64,000 bases of DNA from Rapana venosa. Taxonomy: Eukaryota > Mollusca > Gastropoda > Neogastropoda > Muricidae. The notes beneath the pieces were generated by a model, which saw nothing but the letters and a program-made list of their open reading frames with translations, was not told the origin of the DNA and did not search any database. The stretch covers positions 21,883,964-21,947,963 of the forward strand of contig CM054165.1 in assembly GCA_028751875.1 (NCBI GenBank). Reading direction: 5' to 3'. A program made the position numbers and the translations under genes. This document shows, one piece after another, positions 33,440 to 51,050 of this stretch (its first letter is position 1; each line of letters begins with the position of its first letter).

Positions 33440-33600
33440 ATCACAGCCGTCAGTTTCCCCCACTTTCAGCTACTCTCAGCTGCTATCCATCCCATCCCAG
33501 CTGATGCTAATTATAGCAGAAACTGACCACACTTGGACTTGGTAAAAGGAAGGGGCAGGCTAATTTTAGCACTGGGCCCTGGACCCTTGACCGAGCTATG
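33440..33600 (-). repeat. Family K repeat copy, reverse
   Basis: Reverse copy of the 7060-7235 type repeat: CTATCCATCCCATCCCAGCTG, AGAAACTGACCACACTTGGAC, TTGACCGAGCTATGCTGG. Confidence 0.65.
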
Positions 33601-33956
33601 CTGGATTTGCGTGCTGTGTCATGCCCAGCTGTTGATTCCAAGTCACCACCCTACAGGGCACTCTGACAATCCTCAAAAAACAGCACTGAGCCAATTAGGG
33701 AAAGAACTCCTACCATCTTGGGGGGAGGGAGGAATGGCAACTGACAAACTGTGTCATATTCTTCAGATGGCATGGCATGTAAATGGTGCACTGTATAAAA
33801 GGCCGTTGTGTATGTATGTATGTACACATGTATGTATGTATACATGTATAAATGTATGTATGTATGCAGGCTGGAATGTGGTATACACGCTATCTCTTTG
33901 TTATGTACAATACTGAAGTGCATTCATGAACATGCTGCGACTGATACTAGTTAACG

Positions 33957-33962
33957 TTTATT
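33957..33962 (-). promoter_or_regulatory. Candidate polyadenylation signal of the NUFIP1-like gene
   Basis: TTTATT here is AATAAA on the gene strand, about 295 nt after the NUFIP1 stop. Confidence 0.4.
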
Positions 33963-34254
33963 GATAATGCTTGTCATGCATATATGTATTTGTAACAACA
34001 AATGGAATTTTTAAAAATTATTTATAAAAAAAGTATCAGACTAAAAGAAACAATGACAAACAAAAAAAAACAACCACTAACAACAACAAAAAAAAGAACT
34101 CCTACCATCTTGAAACTGCTGAAAAAGAACTCTCTATCCCTAGCTGGAAATAACTTCAGCGGAAGAGAGCTAATACCGTGCAATTTTTCCCCCCAGCCTT
34201 TCTAAACCACCATCAAACCAGTTTTTGTTGGGTTGTTTTTTTCCCGCCCGTGAG

Positions 34255-34371
34255 CTATTTGCCGACAGAGTCCTTTCTCTGGTCCACGACCCCCAGGAAG
34301 TTGTTCTTGACGATGTAGTGCACGCACTGAAGCAGGACGTTCCTCTCGTGGCGGATCTCGTCAGCCAGGAT
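34255..34371 (-). CDS. NUFIP1: NUFIP1-like terminal exon
   Basis: 38 codons plus TAG, starting [16 protein letters not shown], the most conserved part of the family C-terminus. Acceptor TTGCAG. Confidence 0.85.
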   Translation of the reverse strand: MLADEIRHERNVLLQCVHYIVKNNFLGVVDQRKDSVGK

Positions 34372-37300
34372 CTGCAACATGAGGAAATCACGTCAGTTTT
34401 GGATGAGAGGAGACGAGACACCCAGGTCCTGTGGTCAACACGCGTTTCACAATCAATGCCTTTGTGCCTTATTGGCACGTAGGGCAGCAACAAATGTTCT
34501 CCACTCCTATCTGTCCTGGGCCAGCTTCTGAATGGTTCCCCAGGTATGTTGGAAGGTCTTCAGCTCTCAACACGCATTAAGTGCATGTAAAAGAACATAC
34601 TGGCAACAAGAGAGTTTGTCCCTGGTAACATTCTGTCTGGAAAAAAAAATCCACTCTGAAAGGGAAACAAAATCCACAGGAAATCATCATCATCATACAC
34701 AGGAAATCATCATCATCATTAACCATTACACCCAGTGGTGTGTTGTAGGGCAGCAACAAAGCGCTTCCACTCCTGCCTATCCTGGGCCAACCTAGTCACT
34801 GATCCCCAAGAGTGCTGCTGCATGGCCTTCATCTCAACTTTCTACAGTCCTCCTCCTCCACGTTGCTTCTGGTCTTCCTTTCTTTCTCCTTCACAGGAAA
34901 AGACACACCAAAAAAAAAAAGGGTGGCGCTGCTCTTGTGGTGACACATCCTCCCCATGGGACAGCAGCCCGAATTTCATGGAGAGAAATCTGCCGTGACT
35001 TAAAATGGTATACAAGTGGGAAAAACACCCCCAACAAAAGGTGGTATACAAGTGCAAATAAATGCTGATGATAATTTCCAAGAATCTGGCCCAGGTCAAA
35101 AGCTGTGTCACTTATTGATGTCAGCTAATTGCCAAGGCCTACACTGTTGTTATGTTGTAAAATGTTGTGTTGAGATTGCCTTCAGCCGTGACAAGTTCTT
35201 AACATAACAACCTGCACTCTCTCCTTTAAACGAGAGAAAAAAAAAATCCTCTGAAGTCAGGAGTATGGCTGCCTATATGGCGAGGTGCTTTAAAAACAGT
35301 CATACATGCAAACTTCTCATTCAGAGTGAATTTTTCAATCTTACAGTGATTTCCACGTGGGATGATAAGCGAGTCAGAGTGCACATTCTGGGTAAACCTC
35401 CAGAGTGTTAAGCTAGGGTACGCAAAACAACAACAATAACAACAACGACATATCCAAGAACACTAGCGTACCTAGGCATTCTCTGTGTCCAGTTAACGTG
35501 TTGGCGTTGTGGTTGGTTCAGTTTTGGCACACTGCCAGCTCAACATGACACGACAAAGCTTTGTCACTGACACAAAATGTTTGAAATCTTTTCGAAGACA
35601 CTGAGCAAAGTTCAATAGAAGGGAGTTAGTTCTTGCCGAGGAATACATACAGTTCCAGAGCATCATCAAAAAATGTCCCCACATGGGGAAACCCAGGAGG
35701 ACGTCAAGCCCAACCGACACAGGAATACAAACAAATATGTATATATATATATATCTATACTGACCTTTTCCAATAAAATGTTGTTCTTATGCTTCCGTTG
35801 CCACTGACGCTTGTTGTGTTTTACCCAAGCTGGCTCTTCCTCTTTTTGCCTCACGGATGAAGAGCTGACCTCCTCCGTTGTCTCAGTTGTCTTCCCGTCT
35901 GCTTCCTGTGTGGGGTCATCGTTTGATGCTTGTGGCTCGCTGGTCGTAGACTTTGCATCGTCTGCCCGTACAACGATGACAAATCAAGAAATTTTCTGTG
36001 GTGAGCTAGAGTCTTTAATGAAGTGTCTTAAAAAATTCTTTATATGTGCAAAGTTGATGATCTGAAGTCTGTAGCTAGTACCGATAGACTGCGCTGGTTT
36101 GGGCACGTTCAACGGAAAGCAGACCACCACATCATAAAAAGATCAATGAACTTCGTAGTGGATGGAAAGAGACCAAAGGGAAGACCTAGCAAAACCTGGG
36201 CTGCCTGTATTGCAGATGATCTTAGAGAAAGGGGCATAAATAAGGAGGAAGCTCAAAACAGAGAGAGATGGACAAGGCTCATCAATGTCAAACCTCAACT
36301 GGGAGAAACATGACAAAAAAGGAAGAAGAAGAGAAGAAGAAGAAGCTAGAGTCTTTAACTTTGATTTGTGTGTGTGTGTGTGTGTGTGTGCGTGTGTGTG
36401 TGCTTTAAAGGTTTTATCTACAGTTTTAGGATGCAATTGAAAAATGTCACAGATTTCACATACATATACACACAAACACACGTATGCATGCACATACATG
36501 CACACACACAAACACACGCACGCATGCACATACACGCGTGTGCGCACACACACACACACTCACATGCTTACACGCACACACACACATGTATGTATGCACA
36601 CATACACATGCACGCACACACATGCAAACACTACAAGTGACAAAAAACACAAACTTTCAGTCACACACAAGCGTCTGCTTTTCTTCTTCATTTCTCCTTG
36701 TCTGTCTCCCTTTGTCCAATATCACTAACAGTGAAAAGACGCTAAATAAAAAACGAATACACACACACACACAAATTACACACACACACACAGAGAACGG
36801 AACGGGATAGCCTAGTGGTTAGAACGTTGCGCTCACAATCTGACGACCTGGGTTCAATTCCCGTTCAAGGGGATATTTTCCCCTGGAGTTAACACCAGTG
36901 CCGACTCCACTCTCCCCAAAAGTCCTTCGGATGAGACTATAAACCGAGGTCCCATGTGTGAACGCACACAGAACATCTTGCGCACACGTTAAATCCTGTT
37001 CCGCTGTTCGTAAGAGTAGGCCATTGTGTGCCGGTGGGAACAGATGACAAATTTACAAAACTGCATAGACGGGTACTGGATCTAAAAAAGCGCGTAAGTG
37101 CTTATTCCATTATCCTCGATATAAAAGAATATAAAAGAAAAAGAAAAGAATAAAAAAAGAATGAGTCAATATGCTCTAAGTATATAGCTCCTCTGGCACA
37201 GTCATACATACAACCACACCAAACCAAACAGCCACCCCCAAAAATGTTCTTTCCCAACCTGTCAATTCTCCGTCTTCTCTGGCGGCGGAGTTGTCATAAG

Positions 37301-37390
37301 AAGCCATGAGCGAGGCTAGTCCACTGCCCAGGGCCTTGGCTCTAGATGTCGAGTCATCATCGCCGCTGCCGTCACCGTCGCTGCTACCTT
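34255..37390 (-). CDS. NUFIP1: NUFIP1-like gene, three C-terminal exons (partial)
   Basis: NUFIP1 is a nuclear RNA-binding adaptor that helps the R2TP/HSP90 system assemble box C/D snoRNPs through SNU13. Exons 37390-37259, 35961-35765 and 34371-34255 join in phase (GT/AG borders) into about 148 codons plus stop. Visible marks are the acidic stretch with [13 protein letters not shown] and the basic [16 protein letters not shown]. The C-terminal block LLEK + [16 protein letters not shown] + [11 protein letters not shown] agrees with my memory of the NUFIP1 C-terminus (LLAxDIRHERNxILQCVRYI). The zinc finger and the SNU13-binding peptide must be in upstream exons; the first exon found starts with an acceptor. 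They may lie in the 500-N gap or unrecognised between 37.4 and 41.1 kb. Neighbouring fukutin-like gene lies upstream on the same strand. Confidence 0.83.
34470..34562 (-). mobile_element. Diverged RTE-like 3' fragment in NUFIP1 intron
   Basis: TAGGGCAGCAACAAATG, CCACTCCTATCTGTCCTGGG resembles the reversed 3' end of the RTE at 17441 (compare CAGCAACAAAGCGCTTCCAC) but is much more diverged. It adjoins a SINE G. Confidence 0.5.
34565..35015 (+). mobile_element. SINE family G interrupted by an RTE fragment
   Basis: The left part (GTAAAAGAACATACTGGCAAC to AGGGAAACAAAATCCACAGG, cores shown) and the right part (GGGTGGCGCTGCTCTTGTGG to CTTAAAATGGTATACAAG) are adjacent in the intact copies at 58745 and 63528. 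Here they are split by 34684-34891. Confidence 0.8.
34684..34891 (-). mobile_element. 5'-truncated RTE copy inside SINE G
   Basis: In reverse it matches the last ~190 bp of the RTE at 17441-20659, including codons for [11 protein letters not shown] on the complementary reading. The (TCA)n tail lies on its left. CACAGGAAA occurs at 34675-34683 and 34892-34900 as a 9-bp target duplication. A third CACAGGAAA inside the tail at 34698 suggests a local slip or double tail. Confidence 0.8.
35250..35460 (+). repeat. Repeat family D copy with (AAC)n end
   Basis: AGTCAGGAGTATGGCTGCCT, CATTCTGGGTAAACC and GTTAAGCTAGGGTACGC, then CAACAACAATAACAACAAC. In NUFIP1 intron. Confidence 0.7.
35765..35961 (-). 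CDS. NUFIP1: NUFIP1-like exon, second from last
   Basis: Ser/Thr/Glu-rich linker, then [18 protein letters not shown] and ILLEK at the donor GTCAGT. 197 nt, phase 1 in and phase 0 out. A LINE fragment is inserted 57 bp upstream of its acceptor. Confidence 0.8.
36004..36358 (+). mobile_element. 5'-truncated LINE 3' end with (AAG)n tail, copy 3, 15-bp target duplication
   Basis: The longest of the three copies. It encodes [20 protein letters not shown] and [16 protein letters not shown], ending in an AAGAAG tail. AGCTAGAGTCTTTAA is repeated perfectly at 36004-36018 and 36344-36358. The element proper is 36019-36343. It lies antisense in the NUFIP1 intron close to the acceptor of the 35765-35961 exon. 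Confidence 0.9.
36366..36625. repeat. (GT)n and CA/CATGCA-rich microsatellites
   Basis: A GT tract, then an irregular CA-rich stretch. ORFs here are artefacts. Confidence 0.9.
36796..37140 (+). mobile_element. SINE family C, near full length
   Basis: Head with A box TAGCCTAGTGGTTAGAACG and B box GGTTCAATTCC, then GTTCAAGGGGATATTTTCCC. The body holds CCTTCGGATGAGACTATAAA and GTAGGCCATTGTGTGCCGG. The tail ends CCATTATCCTCGATATAAAA. A typical tRNA-derived SINE of about 340 bp. In NUFIP1 intron, 117 bp from the 37259-37390 exon. Confidence 0.9.
37259..37390 (-). CDS. NUFIP1: NUFIP1-like exon, third from last
   Basis: Acidic Ser/Asp-rich start ([13 protein letters not shown]), then [15 protein letters not shown]. 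Acceptor GTGGCAG, donor GTTGGG. Phase 1 at both ends. The start of the ORF inside the intron is not a real start codon. Confidence 0.75.
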
Positions 37391-37459
37391 CTGCCACAAA
37401 CAAAGAAGAAGCAACTTAACTTTTTTTTCCCCCCCGCGTTTTTATCATGCATTCCTGCA

Positions 37460-37645
37460 TCACAGCACGCAAATCCAGCATAACTCAGTCAAGGGTCCAG
37501 GACCCAGTGCTAACATTAGCATGCCTTTTTCTTTTTACCAAGTCCAAGTGTGGTCAGTTCCTGCTATAATTAGCATCAGCTGGGCTGGGCTGGGCTGGGC
37601 TGGGCTGGAATGGATAGCAGCTGAGAGCAGCTGAAAGTGGGAGAA
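37460..37645 (+). repeat. Family K repeat copy with (GGGCT)n
   Basis: Matches 7060-7235. It contains four GGGCT pentamers in place of GGGAT units. Confidence 0.65.
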
Positions 37646-38636
37646 ATGTGGCATTTCACAGAAAAAGCTTCTTTCACGCTCCCTCTCCTTCTCTTTATTT
37701 TAACAAGCAGAAAAGCTTATTACTTTACTTTTCCTTTAGTTAAACAATGTTTGTACAGTTCTGTTTTTCTTTCTTTTTTTTTTTTGAACAAAAATCAATC
37801 CATGATGATATAGAATTTCACACCTTTAACCTCTTAACTACCCAGTGCAAGTGCACCCTATATGCCAGAGAATAAAATTCTTATGTACCACTTGCTATGT
37901 TCATGTCCTTTTGCTCAGAAATTACTAGATGAATAATCCTGATAGTCTGCCCAATGACAGTATATATATCATAGATTGCTTTTAGGCAAGCTCAAATTAG
38001 TTAGCATATTCCACTACGAAAATATATTTAAAAGGAAAAAAACCCACTTTCTTCATCACCACTGTAATTCTGAGTACCCCCTATCTCAATAACGTCAAAC
38101 ATAAGTCCAGGAAAAATCTCATTCATTATATTTTAAATGCACTATCTCCTGAATCATACACGATCATTTTCATCACTGTCAGGTATATCTTAAGTTTTAT
38201 TTGCCACTTTTCCGCTGTGTAAAGTTATTGATACCTTCAACAAGAAGTGTCAGCCATTTTGAACAAAAACTGCCCAAGCAGTCATGCATAAAAACACAAA
38301 ATACGAGGTAAAAGAATGATCGTTTTTGCCACGGTTAAATTTGCAGCTGGATGTTGCCAAGAAACAGGAGAGTGATCTCCACTAGTTTTGGAGTTCTTTC
38401 CCTTTAACTGTAGTCAAGGAAGCTGGACCCCGGAAATTTTCCAGGTTGTAGACGTATAGAGTGCACATTTAGCCCCGGAAAATTTCCAGGGTGGGAGAGT
38501 CTAGTGGTTAAAAGACCCCCCCCCCCCCCCCTCCCCTCCTAAAAACAAATTAGCAACAACAACTAGGCTACAACAACAACAACAGGGATCACTCATTCAC
38601 CTATCAGTCACATCATTCTCAATAGTAGGAGAGGGG
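37646..38636. other. Stretch upstream of the NUFIP1 exons without recognised exon
   Basis: AT-rich with a C run at about 38515-38531. An earlier NUFIP1 exon would be expected between here and 41.1 kb, but I saw no matching zinc finger or SNU13-binding motif in any frame. Confidence 0.5.
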
Positions 38637-38935
38637 AGGGGAGATAACCTAGTGATTTGAGAATTACACCTGTGATCTGACAACCTGGGTTCAAGCCATC
38701 ACCCAAGTGACTGCTCAAGAATTTTCCCCCTGGAGTTAACCTCAGGACCGACTCCACTCTCTCGAATGTCGCTCAGATGAAACTATAAATCAAGCAAGTT
38801 CCTCTGTGTGAACGCATGCAGAACATCTTGTGCACACATTAAAATTTGCTCTGCTTTTTAAAAGAGTAGGCCACAGCATGTGAGTGGGATAACAAAAAAT
38901 AATTTTTTTAAAATGCATGCAGACTGGGTTCATAT
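38637..38935 (+). mobile_element. SINE family C, diverged
   Basis: Head GATAACCTAGTGATTTGAG and B-box-like GGTTCAAGCC, then CCTGGAGTTAACCTCAGGAC and GAACGCATGCAGAACATCTT. More diverged than the other copies, with several indels. Confidence 0.75.
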
Positions 38936-39029
38936 TTAGACATCATCCCTCAAGTTGGAATACAGCTACCTTAACTCTTCACCTGCCAAGGATTTTGGCT
39001 AATAGGAAAGCCTCATTTATTAAAGAATT

Positions 39030-39065
39030 CCCCCCCCCCCCCCCCACCCCCCCCCCCCCCCCCCT
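39030..39065. repeat. Poly-C tract
   Basis: About 34 C bases with a single A. Confidence 0.9.
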
Positions 39066-39592
39066 AAAAAAAAAAGGATGACTGTTGAAAAAAATAAAGT
39101 CTCGTGAATTAAATTCTGAACTAATGTAGACCGGATCAGTAGATCATTTTCTTAAAAAAGGAAAATGAATGAACAATGTAGAAGATTTTTTTAAAAAAAG
39201 TTTTTACATCCGAATCTAGACAGGCAAACTGTCATATCATGCCAAAAAAAAAGAATAGTCAAAAAAATCTGCTTGAAAAAAGGGCTGGTAAACGGAACTG
39301 GGAAGACAGAAAATAAGCAAGAGGAATGACCAAAAAAGGTCAGGGAAGGAAAAAGACAGAAACGAAGAGAATGATAGTTAAGGGGAAATTTTCTGATACA
39401 AGAATTTCCACAAGGTGGAGATACTGTTTATACTGCAAGGACCCTCAGCATCCCCATTAGTCGGTTTGTTTTTTGTTGGGTTTTTTTTGGTTTAGGGTTT
39501 TTTTGTTGTTTTTCTTGTTTTGGGTTTTTTTGTTGTTCCTCAGCAAGAGCTCCAAGGTTCACCAACAGCCAGTTTTTGTCATAGGCGACCTT

Positions 39593-40092
39593 NNNNNNNN
39601 NNNNNNNNNNNNNNNNNNNNNNNNNNNNNNNNNNNNNNNNNNNNNNNNNNNNNNNNNNNNNNNNNNNNNNNNNNNNNNNNNNNNNNNNNNNNNNNNNNNN
39701 NNNNNNNNNNNNNNNNNNNNNNNNNNNNNNNNNNNNNNNNNNNNNNNNNNNNNNNNNNNNNNNNNNNNNNNNNNNNNNNNNNNNNNNNNNNNNNNNNNNN
39801 NNNNNNNNNNNNNNNNNNNNNNNNNNNNNNNNNNNNNNNNNNNNNNNNNNNNNNNNNNNNNNNNNNNNNNNNNNNNNNNNNNNNNNNNNNNNNNNNNNNN
39901 NNNNNNNNNNNNNNNNNNNNNNNNNNNNNNNNNNNNNNNNNNNNNNNNNNNNNNNNNNNNNNNNNNNNNNNNNNNNNNNNNNNNNNNNNNNNNNNNNNNN
40001 NNNNNNNNNNNNNNNNNNNNNNNNNNNNNNNNNNNNNNNNNNNNNNNNNNNNNNNNNNNNNNNNNNNNNNNNNNNNNNNNNNNNNNNNNNNN
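39593..40092. other. Assembly gap of exactly 500 N
   Basis: The round length indicates a placeholder of unknown true size. Repeat family F lies on both sides (39535-39592 and 40140-40235), a likely reason for the break. X-filled ORFs across it are meaningless. Confidence 0.99.
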
Positions 40093-40134
40093 TCTTGGGT
40101 TCATATTATGCCCTTTGGGTTGTATCTTTTGTAT

Positions 40135-40235
40135 TTTCATTTTTTGGCTAGAGACCAGAGGTTCACCAGGCATGAGATTTTGCCTGTGCGATCGTTTTTG
40201 CCCACCATTAAGGACGCCGCATTCTGACTTTGGGA
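40135..40235 (+). repeat. Repeat family F copy right of the gap
   Basis: TTGGCTAGAGACCAGAGGTTC, GCCCACCATTAAGGACGCCG, ATTCTGACTTTGGG (cores). Confidence 0.65.
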
Positions 40236-40239
40236 ATAG

Positions 40240-41120
40240 GTTTGTATCTGAAATTTCCCATGTTCATATAGCCCCTATGGTTTATATCTGAAATTTTTTC
40301 TTACACCCCCTATGGTTTGTATCTGAAATTGTTTCATATAGCCCCTATGGTTTGTATATGAAATTGTTTCATATAGCCCCTATGGTCTGTATCTGAAATT
40401 TGTTTATATAACCCCTATGGCTTGTATCTGAATTTTTTTCATATAGCCCCTATGGTTTGTATCTGAAAATTTGTCATGTAGCCCCTATGGTTTGTATCTG
40501 AAATTTCTTATGTTCATATAGCCCCTATGGTTTGTATCTGAAATGCTTCATATACCTGAATTTTTCATGTAGCCCCTATGGTTTGTATCTGAAATTTTTC
40601 ATATAGCCCTATGGTTTGTATCTGAAATTTTTCATGTTCATATAGACCCCTATAGTTTGTGTCTGAAATTTTTCATATAGCCCTATGGTTTGTATCAGAA
40701 ATGCTTCATATATATGAAAATTTTCAGATAACCCCCATGGCTTGTTATCTGAAATGTCCCATGTTCATATAACCCCTTTGGTTTGTATCTGAAACGTTTC
40801 ATATAATATCTGAAATTTTTCATGTAGCCCCTATGACTTATATCTGAAATTTTTCATATATCTGAAATTTTTCATATATCTGAAATTTTTCATATATCTG
40901 AAATTTTTCACGTAGCCCCTATGACTTATATCTGAAATTTTTTTTCTTACATCCCCTATGGTTTGCATCTGAAATTTTTCATAGATCCCTATGGTTTGTA
41001 TCTGAAAGTTTTCACATATCTGAAATTTTTCATGTATCCCCTATGACTTAAATCTGACATTTTTTTTCTTACATCCCCTATGGTTTGTATCTGACATTTT
41101 TTCATATAGCCCTATGGTTT
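40240..41120. repeat. Minisatellite of ~33-bp unit, 3' of the fukutin-like gene
   Basis: Imperfect head-to-tail copies of a unit containing TAGCCCCTATGGTTTGTATC and TGAAATTTTTCATA, with local 18-bp sub-repeats (TCATATATCTGAAATTTT) near 40850-40900. It ends about 70 bp beyond the fukutin stop. Confidence 0.95.
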
Positions 41121-41189
41121 TCTTTTCCTTGACCCAAAAAATTTTTTTTTATAATTCGTTCTTGCTCTTCACCCATCTTGTCATGTGGC

Positions 41190-48589
<7,400 letters not shown>

Positions 48590-48672
48590 CTGACCGTGAT
48601 GGAAATAACAGGAGTTTTGTTGTTGTTGTTGTTTTTGTTGTTATTTTTGTTGTTTTGTTGTTGTTTTGGGGA

Positions 48673-48674
<2 letters not shown>

Positions 48675-48735
<61 letters not shown>
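48675..48735. repeat. Poly-G tract of about 60 bases
   Basis: Uninterrupted G run in the intron or flank upstream of fukutin-like exon a. Sequence to its right looks degraded. Confidence 0.9.
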
Positions 48736-48736
<1 letters not shown>

Positions 48737-48739
48737 AGG

Positions 48740-49200
48740 TCAGTGGTCAGAGAACCGGGGTTTTTGCCCCAAACACTCGCTTTCCCCCACCAAATGTTAA
48801 GCAGCGCGAGCGGGGTTACCACTTGATGGTGACTTTTTGCGCGCCTTGGTTTCAGTACATTTTCCCCCCAGTACCCCCGCTGTAAAGGGGTGCCTCCCTC
48901 TTTGGGTCGGGGAAGAAAAAGCAGCGGGGGAGGGGAGAGGGCCGCTGCCTCAATATCGGGCCCTAAAAATGGGGTCCTTGACCCCCTCGCTCCCCAAACG
49001 CCCTTTAAAGGGTTTAGGGGACTCCTTTCCCTTTTACGGTTTAAAGGTATTGAAGGGGTGGTTCCCAATGGATGGTCCCGTTTGCGCCTTGGCTTCAGTA
49101 CAGGCCCCGGTTCACCCACGTAATGGGGAGGGGAGGAAGGGGGAAACAGCGAGGGGGAGGAGAAGAAGGGGAGGGGATGGGCCCGCTGTTATATGCTGGC
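48740..49200 (+). mobile_element. SINE family A, error-rich, with a second partial copy
   Basis: GTCAGTGGTCAGAG, CACTCGCTTTCCCCCACC, TAAGCAGCGCGAGCGGGG and CTTTAAAGGGTTTAGGGGAC follow the family A order. Many short homopolymers replace the expected bases. 49060-49200 repeats the middle part in shortened form. Confidence 0.65.
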
Positions 49201-49489
49201 TCTAAACATGCTCTCCCAAATTCACCAATAATTATATATATATTGAATACTATATGGAGAAAAAACAAAATTTGGTAACCAATTACAACTTCATTCCCAT
49301 CATTAAAATATACAGAGAAGAGAGAGAGAGAGAAAAGAGAGAGAGGAGAGAGGAGAGAGAAGGAGGAGAAGAAGAGATGGGAGCCAACCACCAAAAAATC
49401 CAACCAAAAAGCTAAACAAGAAAAACACACAACCCAACCCCACCAACCCCAAAGAAAACAAGATAAAAAAGCAGTAAAAAAAATTTAGG

Positions 49490-49950
49490 CACACACCAAA
49501 ATTTTTTTTTGCCACTTTTCCTTTTATTTTTTCCTCTATTACGCTTTCATCTACCACATACTTAGGCATTTTCAAAAAAAAAACAAAACAACAACAAAAA
49601 CCAACTTTTTTTGAAAAAATAACCCCCACTCAAAAACCCCGTGATTTTACAATTTGGAGGTTTGAATGTTCTTTTTCAACAAACACTGTACCTCCTCAGC
49701 CTTTTTTATTGCTACTTCCCTTCCCAATCCCAAAACCGGGGGGAACACTTAAACACAAGCAACCTCATTTAAAAGATTTTTTTCCAACAATCTCAAATTT
49801 CCTTTTTTTTTTTCTTTTTCCTCAATACCACCCCCCCAAAAAAAAACAAATACTCTAAATTTTTTCATGCTTTTAAAAAATCTGTGAAAATCAGTAGACA
49901 TTTTTGCGGACTAGCACTTTAGGTACAAAATACTACATGACACCCCCCCC
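49490..49950 (+). mobile_element. MITE family copy 2, heavily altered
   Basis: Blocks AAACACTGTACC, TTTTTTCATGCTTTTAAAA, AATCTGTGAAAATC and ACTACATGACA occur in the order of 46460-46860. The remainder is rich in short A and C runs. The terminal repeats are not recognisable. Confidence 0.6.
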
Positions 49951-49964
49951 CCCCCCTATCGAAA

Positions 49965-50150
49965 GCTAAAGTGTGGAATGTGGCCACAGCTAATAATGTA
50001 GCAAGCTGAAGTAGTGCCAAAGCTGAAGTGTAGCCAAGTTTAAGTGTGAGTGAGCCACAGCTTAAGTGTAAAGTGTAGCCAAGCTGAAGTGAGTGTACAA
50101 AGTGTCAAGGCTCAAAGTAAGTTTGTAGATTGTAAGCCAAAGTGAATTCA
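49965..50150. repeat. Degenerate repeat of an AAGCTGAAGTGTAGCC-like unit
   Basis: The words AAGCTGAAGTG, GTGTAGCCAAG and AGCTTAAGTGTAAAG recur irregularly. It separates the two inverted MITE copies. Confidence 0.6.
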
Positions 50151-50164
50151 AAAGGATACCTGTG

Positions 50165-50612
50165 CACTGACATATGATTGTGTCATATATCTCTATAAGT
50201 GCCAGATTGGAAAAAAAAGTATGGGATTGCCAATTCTATCAGATTGAAAAACCTGCTGCAGCATTTTGTATTGGGGACATAGAGCAATACAGGTATCGAG
50301 AAAGTTTGTGAAATAATCATCAATAAGATTGCTAAATCCTACAGCATGACTGCTGCATGCATATTGCAGTGGAAGCTAGCAGATGAAAGGAGCTGAGGAT
50401 CAGGTTTGCTGAAAAATAAAATTCAAGTATCAAATTTGTTCAAAATCAGATGAGTTTTGAGTAAGAGGCTAGTCTTTCACAAAAAGTGGTTTTTATTTCT
50501 GTGGATGCCTTAGTATGTCCGGTATGAATATATATATATATATATATATATATGAGTCACATAGAAAAACAGAAAGAAAAAGAGCGATTTTTTTAATACC
50601 GGTGTGCGGCCA
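50165..50612 (-). mobile_element. MITE family copy 3, reverse
   Basis: In reverse it starts with GGCCGCACACCGGTATT and follows 46114-46850 without the nested SINE: ATTCATACCGGACATACTAA, AAACCACTTTTTGTGAAAGA, GCTCTATGTCCCCAATAC. It shows the empty site of the nested SINE. Confidence 0.75.
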
Positions 50613-50925
50613 AAGCAGGGAGAGATGAAACATAGAATCAAGCATACTGCCAATACATTAAAAAATGATGCTGCCCACAAGCTGAACGTCAGACTTCACG
50701 CTGTGTTCGAGTGATTGTGACTCTGAAAGCCCAGGATACACAACTGAACACGGATTCCATGGCATAGGGGCTATACCTTTGGGATTCCTTCCTTACACAG
50801 TCGTTAATGGGAATGGTGACTGGTATAGTTCGTTTCCCCCTTGAGTGCCAAAACAAAAAAATATGTGTGGTTGTTTTTTTTGCAGAGACAGAGATAAAAA
50901 CAGAGACACAGTCACGGACACAGTC
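50613..50925. other. Stretch without recognised gene
   Basis: A minus-strand reading of about 60 codons (50690-50875) has mixed composition but no recognisable domain and no clear splice borders. I do not call it coding. Confidence 0.5.
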
Positions 50926-50979
50926 ACGGACGGACACACGCACGCACGCACGCACGCACGCACACACAACACACACACA

Positions 50980-51010
<31 letters not shown>

Positions 51011-51011
51011 C

Positions 51012-51048
<37 letters not shown>
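50926..51048. repeat. (CACG)n and (CA)n microsatellite
   Basis: ACGCACGC tetramers then CA tract with ACAACAC breaks. Confidence 0.95.

Positions 51049-51050
<2 letters not shown>

Noticed and set aside
36796..36870. tRNA gene at the head of the SINE C
   Set aside because: A and B boxes are present, but the same head is joined to the same non-tRNA body at other loci and there is no convincing acceptor-stem pairing.
39473..40291. 272-aa, 235-aa and 204-aa ORFs with unknown residues
   Set aside because: They cross the 500-N gap; both ends are repeat family F.
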